Assembly: GCA_902795935.1 (NCBI GenBank)
Contig: CADBMS010000065.1
Location: 1-6,874 of the forward strand
Reading direction: 5' to 3'
DNA from: an uncultured Methanobrevibacter sp.
GTDB taxonomy: Archaea; Methanobacteriota; Methanobacteria; Methanobacteriales; Methanobacteriaceae
Length of the DNA stretch: 6,874 bases
Made by a program: the position numbers and the translations under genes. Below, in pieces: positions 1 to 4,878 of the stretch; positions within the stretch are counted from its first letter, which is position 1, and every line of letters begins with the position of its first letter. The notes under the pieces were generated by a model. The model did not search any database. It saw nothing but the letters and a program-made list of their open reading frames with translations, and was not told where the DNA came from.

Positions 1-22
1 ATATACCAAACAACACAAAAAT

Positions 23-63
23 AAAAAAATAGGATTTCTACAAAGTCTAAAATAAGAAAAAAA
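23..63 (-). terminator. T-rich termination region of the leftward CofE-like gene
   Basis: Read on the minus strand, the sequence beyond the stop at 127 has two runs of seven T (A runs on the plus strand at 57-63 and 23-29). No strong GC stem precedes them. Archaeal RNA polymerase can terminate at oligo-T tracts without a hairpin, so this is the likely 3' end of the leftward transcript. The rest of 1-126 shows no gene or RNA that I can recognise. Confidence 0.4.
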
Positions 64-126
64 TCAAATAACTCAAGTTTTTGAAAGGTCCATTAAAACT
101 TAAATTTTAGTAGATTAAAAATTCAA

Positions 127-969
127 CTAAACCTTGCGCAAAATAACTGCTGGTGTATGGACTATAGAATCTAACATTTCAATTGTAACTTCATCATTAG
201 AATTCGCATCATCAAAATGTTTTTTCATAGTGTGAACTGTATCAAAATGCTTTTCTAAGGATTCTTGATATTCTTCAGCAATATTGGCTAAATCAATAGC
301 TAAATCAACATCAATATCTTCAGATGTTCCTAGAGGAGTATGCCCTCTAATTTTTCCAAAACGACCCAATAAATAACCAAAAAAACCATAATCACAATTA
401 ATACCATCAATAGCAATAGGAAGACAAGTAAATTTTTTACCAAATAATTCATAGGTTACATCAGTATCAATAATCAAAACAGTTATGTTTTTACCTTTTT
501 CTTTCAATGAATTGGAGATATGTTTAGCAACATCATTAGGTTTTTCAGGAAGTAATGACACAAAAGACCCTGGAACATTACTTAAATCAATACCTGCTTC
601 AGAAGCAGGTTTAAGGGCATGTTTAAGTCCATACAATTGAATAACAACTTCTTTATGTGCAATGGCTTCATCAGGTAAATGTCTAAGATTATGTATGGTT
701 CTTTTTTTAATCTTAAATATTGGTCCTAAAATGTAACCCCAAATATATTTACTCCAAATTTTAGCTAAAAAAATACTTAAAAGAGATTCTTTAAATTTTG
801 ATTCATCAATTATACGGCCCTGAGACAAAGAAATAGGAGTTTCAGATATTATAAGATAATCTCCATTTTTTAAAACATTAAATGAATTATTAATCAAAAT
901 ATCTAAACTTTGATTAGGTTTAATATAAGGGGTGTTCACAGGATATATCTTATAATCTTTAATTTTCAT
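127..969 (-). CDS. CofE-like protein (coenzyme F420-0:L-glutamate ligase family, divergent)
   Basis: This 280-residue protein is related to the ligase that adds glutamate to F420-0. The N-terminal part matches the family pattern: a basic/proline segment, then NGDYLIISE (residues 35-43) and SLSQGR (47-52), like the GDvLVVSskVVSiaEGR block. The stretch EAGIDLSN (124-131) followed by VPGSFVSLLPEKPNDVAKHI (132-151) matches the AnAGID.SN...LLPeDPd.SA..I block, and LIIDTD (165-170) and DGINCDYGFFGY (188-199) match the later core. It differs from true CofE in lacking a clear DTFGRPWR-type motif after the DT, in having SE where CofE has AN before GID, and in a hydrophobic insert at about 62-86. It is also somewhat longer than the usual ~250 residues. 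It is therefore more likely a paralogue of unknown substrate than the F420 enzyme itself. The ATG has a GGAG six bases upstream (minus strand, 976-979). It is transcribed away from the ftsZ-ribosomal cluster. Confidence 0.7.
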   Translation of the reverse strand: MKIKDYKIYPVNTPYIKPNQSLDILINNSFNVLKNGDYLIISETPISLSQGRIIDESKFKESLLSIFLAKIWSKYIWGYILGPIFKIKKRTIHNLRHLPDEAIAHKEVVIQLYGLKHALKPASEAGIDLSNVPGSFVSLLPEKPNDVAKHISNSLKEKGKNITVLIIDTDVTYELFGKKFTCLPIAIDGINCDYGFFGYLLGRFGKIRGHTPLGTSEDIDVDLAIDLANIAEEYQESLEKHFDTVHTMKKHFDDANSNDEVTIEMLDSIVHTPAVILRKV

Positions 970-1073
970 AATTTACTCCAGTAATCATTATATCATAAAT
1001 TTCCTTCAATAAGGATATTATTAAAGGCTGCTTTAATGTATTTAAGTATCAAATAAACTCTTATCATAGATTA

Positions 1074-1095
1074 AATTTAGATATAAATCTAAATT
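1074..1095. repeat. Perfect 9-base inverted repeat in the divergent promoter region
   Basis: The arms AATTTAGAT (1074-1082) and ATCTAAATT (1087-1095) are exact reverse complements separated by four bases. The site lies between the two divergent genes, where an operator would sit. In such AT-rich DNA, repeats of this size also arise by chance, so an operator role is inference only. Confidence 0.35.
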
Positions 1096-1252
1096 CATAT
1101 TTATAATTAATATTCTATGTTATAGTTGCACTTATTATGTTAAGAACTTATAAATTCAAATATTTTATATTTAGATATTCATTAGAAACAACTGATATAT
1201 ATTTTATTGTTGTATAGTTAATAGTATCATTTTAATTATCCATATAATGAAT

Positions 1253-1258
1253 GGGGTG
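1253..1258 (+). promoter_or_regulatory. Ribosome binding site that sets the start at 1265
   Basis: GGGGTG lies six bases before the ATG at 1265 and is close to the archaeal GGAGGTGAT consensus. An in-frame ATG at 1247 would place this site inside the coding sequence and has no such motif before it. The downstream start is therefore preferred. Confidence 0.65.
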
Positions 1259-1264
1259 TATTTA

Positions 1265-1828
1265 ATGAAAAAAAATATAACTTATTTTGAAAAACCAGGT
1301 ATTGATAATACTGATGAATTAATAGCATTAGTTAAAGAAAGACAAGAAGAATTAGGAATAAATAATATTTTAGTTGCATCAAATACTGGTAAAACAGCAT
1401 TAAAAGTTTCTAATGAAATAAAAAATATTAATATTGTTAGTGTAACTCATCATGCGGGTTTTCGTGAAAAAGGAAAATTAGAAACTGATCCTAAAATAGC
1501 AAAACAACTTAAAGAAAGAAATATTCCTATTTATGCATCATCTCATGCATTAAGTGGTGTTAGCAGGGGAATTTCAAATAAATTTGGTGGTGTGACTCCT
1601 GTTGAAATAATTGCACAAACACTTCGAATGTTTTCTCAGGGTATCAAAGTATGTGTAGAAATAAGTATAATGGCTGCAGATGCAGGTCTTATTGATGAGG
1701 GTGAAGAAATAATTGTCATTGGTGGTACTTCTCAAGGTGCTGATACTGCAGTAGTATTGACTCCTGTACATATGTCTTCAGTCTTTGATTTAAGAATACA
1801 TGAGATAATTGCTATGCCTAGGCCATAA
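1265..1828 (+). CDS. Stand-alone pyruvate kinase C-terminal (alpha/beta) domain-like protein
   Basis: This 187-residue protein resembles the C-terminal domain of pyruvate kinase without the catalytic barrel. Residues 34-50 (NILVASNTGKTALKVSN) resemble the pyruvate kinase block in which a beta strand leads into a (S/T)G(R/K)TA turn and helix. Residues 141-157 (GLIDEGEEIIVIGGTSQ) resemble the closing block G...GD.vvvv.G. No barrel, phosphoenolpyruvate-binding or metal-binding segment is present, so it should not be called pyruvate kinase. Similar small archaeal proteins are annotated by this domain alone, and their function is unknown to me. In full-length enzymes this domain contributes to tetramer contacts and effector binding, so a ligand-binding role is possible but is inference. 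It lies 150 bases upstream of ftsZ on the same strand. T-tracts after its stop and a TATA box before ftsZ suggest separate transcription. The start at 1265 is chosen for its ribosome binding site. Confidence 0.7.
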   Translation: MKKNITYFEKPGIDNTDELIALVKERQEELGINNILVASNTGKTALKVSNEIKNINIVSVTHHAGFREKGKLETDPKIAKQLKERNIPIYASSHALSGVSRGISNKFGGVTPVEIIAQTLRMFSQGIKVCVEISIMAADAGLIDEGEEIIVIGGTSQGADTAVVLTPVHMSSVFDLRIHEIIAMPRP

Positions 1829-1830
1829 TA

Positions 1831-1860
1831 TTTTTATTCTTTTTTAATTTATTATTTTTT
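1831..1860 (+). terminator. T-tract terminator after the pyruvate-kinase-domain gene
   Basis: Within 32 bases of the stop codon there are three T tracts, at 1831-1835, 1840-1845 and 1855-1860, with no notable stem. This is the usual form of an archaeal intrinsic terminator. A new TATA box follows at 1917. Confidence 0.45.
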
Positions 1861-1916
1861 AGATTTTATAATGCAATACATAATATTTTTTAAATTTTTA
1901 TAAATTAAGCATTGCT

Positions 1917-1924
1917 TTTAAATA
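1917..1924 (+). promoter_or_regulatory. TATA box of ftsZ
   Basis: TTTAAATA matches the archaeal TATA-box consensus exactly. It lies 55 bases before the GTG start of ftsZ, predicting initiation near 1945 and a leader of about 30 bases that includes the GGGGG ribosome binding site (1968-1972). A BRE element upstream (CATTGC) is not convincing. Short GCAAT/ATTGC arms at 1873-1877 and 1911-1915 flank the region, but I give them little weight. Confidence 0.5.
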
Positions 1925-1978
1925 TGAGTTAATTACATAACATAAAATTATATAAAAAATTTATAATGGGGGCACCAC

Positions 1979-3130
1979 GTGAAATTTATAAATGATGCCA
2001 TAAAAGAATCTGAAAACAGAATAGATAAAAAGAATTCATTTAAAACGAATTCTCGTATCGATGAAGAATTAATTAAGATTATTAAAGATAGCCGGGCAAA
2101 AATTTTTGTTGTTGGTACTGGAGGTGCTGGAAATAATACAATTTCAAGATTAAATGAGATTGGTGTTGAAGGTGCTAAAACAATGACTGTGAATACTGAT
2201 GCTCAGGATTTATATCATAGTAAATCTGAAAATAAAATCCTTTTAGGAAGAAAAACCTGTGGTGGTTTAGGTGCAGGTGGAGTCCCTGAAGTTGGAGAAG
2301 AATGTGCCGAAGAAAGTGAAGATGAAATAAGAGATGCGCTTGATGGTGCAGATATGGTATTCATAACTTGTGGATTGGGTGGAGGAACTGGGACTGGATC
2401 TGCACCAGTAATAGCTAGATTAGCTAAAAAAGCAGGAGCTTTAACCATAGCAGTTGCAACCATGCCATTTAGTGCTGAAGGGTTAAGAAGAAGAGAAAAC
2501 GCTGAAAAAGGTTTAGAAAAATTACAAGGAGCTGCAGATACTGTAATTGTAATTCCTAATGATAAATTATTATCTGTTGCGCCAAATTTACCTTTAAATA
2601 AAGCATTTCTAGTAGCAGATGAAATATTAGGTAGGGCTGTTAAAGGTATCACAGAATTAATTACAAAACCTGGACTTGTAAGTTTGGACTTTGCAGATAT
2701 TAGGAGTATAATGAAAGGTTCTGGAATGGCTATGATAGGTATGGGTGAATCTGATTCTGGAGACAGGGCATTAGAATCTGTTCATGAAGCATTAAATAGT
2801 CCACTTTTAGATTTAGATATATCTGATGCTGATGGTGCATTAATTAATATATGTGGTAGTTCTGATTTAACATTAAATGATTCTGAAAAAATTGTGCAAA
2901 TTGTTGCAGATGAATTGTCTCCAGATGCAAACATTATTTGGGGTACTCAAATAGATGATTCATTAGAAAATACTGTTAGAACCACTATTGTAGTTGCAGG
3001 AGTAAAATCTCCATCAATGTATGATGGAACTACTAATATTGTAGATAGGGACTTTGTGGAAGAACCTAAAACAAAAGCTCCTGAATCTGAAACTACTGAT
3101 TTAGATGATGTTCTTGATGGAATATTTTAA
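1979..3130 (+). CDS. ftsZ: Cell division GTPase FtsZ
   Basis: FtsZ is the tubulin-like GTPase that polymerises into the cytoplasmic ring driving cell division. The 383-residue protein carries the expected motifs in order. They are a variable N-terminal tail (1-38), the nucleotide-binding loop GTGGAGNN (46-53), NTDAQ (72-76), the tubulin signature GLGGGTGTG (132-140), and the T7 synergy loop SLDFADIRSIM (235-245), with Asp237 and Asp240 in the catalytic positions. A C-terminal GTPase-activation domain follows, then a short linker and the acidic end DLDDVLDGIF (374-383). That tail is where the anchor SepF would be expected to bind, as known in Methanobrevibacter smithii. Translation starts at GTG 1979: the frame is closed by a stop 15 bases upstream, and GGGGG sits six bases before it. 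Position 235 is Ser where E. coli FtsZ has Asn207. A hairpin plus T6 follows the stop. Confidence 0.97.
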   Translation: MKFINDAIKESENRIDKKNSFKTNSRIDEELIKIIKDSRAKIFVVGTGGAGNNTISRLNEIGVEGAKTMTVNTDAQDLYHSKSENKILLGRKTCGGLGAGGVPEVGEECAEESEDEIRDALDGADMVFITCGLGGGTGTGSAPVIARLAKKAGALTIAVATMPFSAEGLRRRENAEKGLEKLQGAADTVIVIPNDKLLSVAPNLPLNKAFLVADEILGRAVKGITELITKPGLVSLDFADIRSIMKGSGMAMIGMGESDSGDRALESVHEALNSPLLDLDISDADGALINICGSSDLTLNDSEKIVQIVADELSPDANIIWGTQIDDSLENTVRTTIVVAGVKSPSMYDGTTNIVDRDFVEEPKTKAPESETTDLDDVLDGIF

Positions 3131-3158
3131 GATTAGATATCTTATTTAACAATTTTTT
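3128..3158 (+). terminator. Putative ftsZ terminator: short stem plus T6
   Basis: TAAGAT (3128-3133, overlapping the stop codon) and ATCTTA (3139-3144) form a 6-base stem with a 5-base loop. Nine bases later comes a run of six T (3153-3158). The stem is weak, and the T-run is the more credible archaeal signal. Confidence 0.45.
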
Positions 3159-3438
3159 GTCAAAGCCCCCTTCCATTATTATTTAATGAAATTATTAAGT
3201 GTATTTTTTATAATAGTTATCAGATTCTTTTATAAACTCACAATAAATTAATCATTTCATTAGTTACAAAAAATTGATTTATTCTTTAAATATTATTATT
3301 CCTAAAAATTGTAAAAATGCAAACATTTATTAAGTATTTGTGTTGATACTTATATCATCTGTAAAATTAATGTAGAATTGAATTTTTTTATTCCTCATTT
3401 TTTGACTTTTATATTATTATATAATAAGAGAGTTTATC
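3159..3438 (+). promoter_or_regulatory. ftsZ-secE intergenic region with candidate secE promoters
   Basis: No gene is visible in this 280-base stretch. It holds several possible TATA boxes. A perfect TTTAAATA at 3285-3292 would give a leader of about 125 bases. CTTATATC at 3349-3356 would give a leader of about 60 bases. TTTATATT at 3408-3415 would start transcription almost at the secE ATG. A second T-run lies at 3204-3209, and an isolated C run (CCCCC, 3166-3170) stands out in otherwise AT-rich DNA. AGAGAG (3427-3432) is a weak ribosome binding site for secE, which argues for one of the two upstream promoters. Confidence 0.4.
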
Positions 3439-3624
3439 ATGATTACAAAAGAATCTGCTCAAAATTTTATTAAACAATGTAAACGTGTATTACAAGTATC
3501 TAAAAAGCCAGATAGAGAAGAATATTTTAATGTATCAAAAATTACTGCTATTGGAATTGTAGTTATTGGTTTAATTGGTTTTATAATAAGTATTGGAGCT
3601 CAATTGTTACGTTTAGCTACATAA
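3439..3624 (+). CDS. secE: Protein translocase subunit SecE/Sec61 gamma
   Basis: This is the small single-span subunit that clamps SecY in the membrane translocon. The 61-residue length is typical of archaeal SecE. An N-terminal amphipathic helix (about 4-20, rich in Lys/Arg) is followed by the family's conserved KPDREEYFNVSK segment (23-34) and one transmembrane segment (about 36-57, ITAIGIVVIGLIGFIISIGA). The ATG is preceded by a weak AGAGAG. It sits immediately before spt5 (nusG), the same secE-nusG pairing found in bacteria and other archaea. The gap to spt5 is 166 bases and contains a 12-base inverted repeat, so cotranscription with spt5 is likely but not certain. Confidence 0.93.
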   Translation: MITKESAQNFIKQCKRVLQVSKKPDREEYFNVSKITAIGIVVIGLIGFIISIGAQLLRLAT

Positions 3625-3638
3625 ACATAAAATATGGT

Positions 3639-3681
3639 TTAATAATCAATTTAATTAAGTGTTTCTATTATTGATTATTAA
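3639..3681 (+). repeat. 12-base perfect inverted repeat between secE and spt5
   Basis: TTAATAATCAAT (3639-3650) and ATTGATTATTAA (3670-3681) are exact reverse complements with a 19-base loop. The repeat lies 15 bases past the secE stop. It could form a hairpin in a secE-spt5 transcript or serve as a protein-binding site. No T-run of the usual length follows directly, so it is not a standard terminator. A second short palindrome, AATAATTATT, lies at 3701-3710. Confidence 0.5.
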
Positions 3682-3756
3682 TTCATTGTTAAAATTCGAT
3701 AATAATTATTGTAATTTTACAGTTAAAAAAAAGCATTATGAATTAATTAATGAATA

Positions 3757-3764
3757 TTATATAA
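3757..3764 (+). promoter_or_regulatory. Candidate TATA box for spt5 and the ribosomal stalk genes
   Basis: TTATATAA lies 34 bases before the ATG of spt5, so initiation would fall near 3786-3790 and the message would be nearly leaderless. The weak upstream ribosome binding site of spt5 fits this. The surrounding DNA is so AT-rich that TATA-like strings are common, so the call is tentative. Confidence 0.3.
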
Positions 3765-3790
3765 TATATCACATTAAGGTTGTGTGTTTA

Positions 3791-4267
3791 ATGGAAGATA
3801 GTATAAACTCCATTTATGCTCTTAAAACATCTGTAGGTCAAGAGAAAAATGTTGCTAGAATGCTAGTTAGAAAAATAAAAACCAATGGCATTCAGGGAAT
3901 TGAAATAAATTCTATTTTAGTTCCAGAATCATTAAAAGGTTATGTTTTAGTGGAGTCTTCATCTAAAATAGATATGCAAAATCCATCAATAAGAGTACCT
4001 CATTTAAGGGGTGTTGTTGAAGGTAAAACAGCTATAACATTCGAAGAGGTTAAAAAATTCCTAAAACCAGAACCAATAATATCATCTATCCAAAAAGGTA
4101 GCATAGTAGAACTTGTCTCAGGCCCTTTCAAAGGAGAAAAGGCCAAAGTGGTTCGTATAGATGAATCTAGAGAGGAAGTAGTACTGGAACTTATTGAAGC
4201 AGCAGTACCAATACCAGTTACCGTTAAAGGTGATCAAATAAGAATTATACAAAAGGAGGCTGATTAA
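3791..4267 (+). CDS. spt5: Transcription elongation factor Spt5 (NusG family)
   Basis: Spt5 binds the clamp of archaeal RNA polymerase, usually together with Spt4, and increases processivity. The 158-residue protein has the archaeal two-domain plan. The NGN domain occupies about 7-92, including IYALKTSVGQEKNVARML (8-25) and the hydrophobic block SILVPESLKGYVLVE (41-55). The KOW domain lies at about 100-152, with GSIVELVSGPFKGEKAKV (103-120). The chosen ATG gives the usual short lead-in before the first NGN strand. The frame stays open upstream to 3659, but that stretch is AT-rich and unlike any NusG. An in-frame GTG at 3782 is an alternative. Only a poor AAGG (3776-3779) precedes the start, so translation may be leaderless. 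The stop overlaps the rpl11 start by one base (TAATG), implying translational coupling. Confidence 0.93.
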   Translation: MEDSINSIYALKTSVGQEKNVARMLVRKIKTNGIQGIEINSILVPESLKGYVLVESSSKIDMQNPSIRVPHLRGVVEGKTAITFEEVKKFLKPEPIISSIQKGSIVELVSGPFKGEKAKVVRIDESREEVVLELIEAAVPIPVTVKGDQIRIIQKEAD

Positions 4268-4749
4268 TGGCTAAAGAAACCGTTGAAGTTCTTATAGAAG
4301 GCGGAACAGCCACTCCTGGACCACCATTGGGTCCTGCGATTGGTCCGCTGGGTATCAATATGATGCAAGTTGTAGAGCAAATTAATGCTAAAACTGGTGA
4401 TTTTGCTGGAATGAAAGTACCAGTTAAAGTAATTGTAGATTCTACAACGAAAGAATTTGAGATTGAAGTAGGTACTCCACCAACAACAGCTTTGATTTTA
4501 GATGAACTTAAATTAGAAAAAGGTTCACAAGATCCTGGTATGGATAAAGTGGCGGACTTATCAATCGAACAAGCACTAAAAATTGCTAGAATGAAATTTG
4601 ATTCATTATTAGCAAATGATTATAAACAAGGTGCTAAAGAAGTTATGGGTACCTGTGTAAGTATGGGTATAACTGTAGCTGGCAAAGACCCTCGTGAAAC
4701 TCAAAAAGATGTTGATGAGGGCGTTTATGACGATATTTTATTAGCTTAA
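4267..4749 (+). CDS. rpl11: Large-subunit ribosomal protein L11 (uL11)
   Basis: L11 binds the GTPase-associated centre of 23S rRNA at the base of the P stalk and helps elongation factors act there. The 160-residue archaeal form is complete. The N-terminal domain carries the hallmark Gly/Pro segment GPPLGPAIGPLGIN (18-31), which in bacteria lies beside the thiostrepton site. The C-terminal rRNA-binding domain includes PPTTALILDELKLEKGS (75-91) and IEQALKIARMK (99-109), and the C-terminus continues past GTCVSMGITV (128-137). A strong AAAAGGAGG (4251-4259), seven bases before the ATG, lies inside the end of spt5, and the two genes overlap by one base. A 129-base gap with a hairpin separates it from rpl1. 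Confidence 0.97.
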   Translation: MAKETVEVLIEGGTATPGPPLGPAIGPLGINMMQVVEQINAKTGDFAGMKVPVKVIVDSTTKEFEIEVGTPPTTALILDELKLEKGSQDPGMDKVADLSIEQALKIARMKFDSLLANDYKQGAKEVMGTCVSMGITVAGKDPRETQKDVDEGVYDDILLA

Positions 4750-4789
4750 ATAAAATATATTTAACAAATTATAAAAAAATCAAGTTTAT

Positions 4790-4812
4790 GTGATTAACTT
4801 TATGTTGATCAC
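4790..4812 (+). other. Nine-pair hairpin between rpl11 and rpl1
   Basis: GTGATTAAC (4790-4798) pairs with GTTGATCAC (4804-4812) across a TTTAT loop, with one G-U pair at 4795/4807. No T-run follows on the plus strand, so it is not an ordinary terminator. It lies in the 129-base gap, 66 bases before the rpl1 ATG. A TATA-like AAATATATTT (4753-4762) just after rpl11 could start a transcript at about 4785, which would put this hairpin at its 5' end. Its role is unknown: RNA processing, mRNA stability or a protein site are all possible. Confidence 0.5.
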
Positions 4813-4867
4813 CTAAAAATTAAAAAACCTAAATATCCAAAATATATGGGCTTAAATAAGTTCATTT

Positions 4868-4872
4868 GGAGG
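4868..4872 (+). promoter_or_regulatory. Ribosome binding site that sets the rpl1 start
   Basis: GGAGG lies six bases before ATG 4879. The frame is open back to an in-frame ATG at 4846, but that start lacks a ribosome binding site and would place this one inside the gene. The 4879 start also gives the N-terminus expected for archaeal L1. Confidence 0.85.
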
Positions 4873-4878
4873 ATTTAT

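Larger units (their letters stand above)
970..1264. promoter_or_regulatory. Divergent intergenic region with promoters for both flanking genes
   Basis: This 295-base, very AT-rich region separates the leftward CofE-like gene from the rightward pyruvate-kinase-domain gene and must hold both promoters. For the leftward gene the best TATA-like box is CTTAAATA on the minus strand (plus 1039-1046). For the rightward gene, TTTATATT (1164-1171) and GATATATA (1194-1201) are both possible and cannot be separated by eye. A 9-base perfect inverted repeat lies at 1074-1095. No open reading frame or RNA gene is evident. Confidence 0.45.

Noticed and set aside
1247..1264. Upstream in-frame ATG for the pyruvate-kinase-domain gene
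   Set aside because: GGGGTG at 1253-1258 is better explained as the ribosome binding site of the ATG at 1265.
1574..1771. Antisense open reading frame of 65 codons on the minus strand
   Set aside because: It lies wholly inside the pyruvate-kinase-domain gene, its protein is low-complexity Ser/Thr/Tyr/Cys-rich, and it resembles nothing known.
1870..1915. AATGC/GCATT and GCAAT/ATTGC arms around the ftsZ promoter
   Set aside because: The arms are only five bases and widely spaced; they are too short to call an operator.
2215..2652. Antisense open reading frame of 145 codons on the minus strand
   Set aside because: It is a shadow of ftsZ codon usage: its Pro/Ala-rich sequence mirrors the Gly-rich GTPase motifs. 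It has no independent start signal.
3701..3710. Palindrome AATAATTATT before spt5
   Set aside because: It is made only of A and T in an AT-rich gap, so it is expected by chance.
3659..3790. Upstream in-frame extension of spt5
   Set aside because: The extra 44 residues are AT-driven (Ile, Asn, Tyr, Lys), match no NusG feature, and begin inside the inverted repeat. The ATG at 3791 gives the normal N-terminus.
4846..4878. Upstream in-frame ATG for rpl1
   Set aside because: It lacks a ribosome binding site and would bury the strong GGAGG of the 4879 start.
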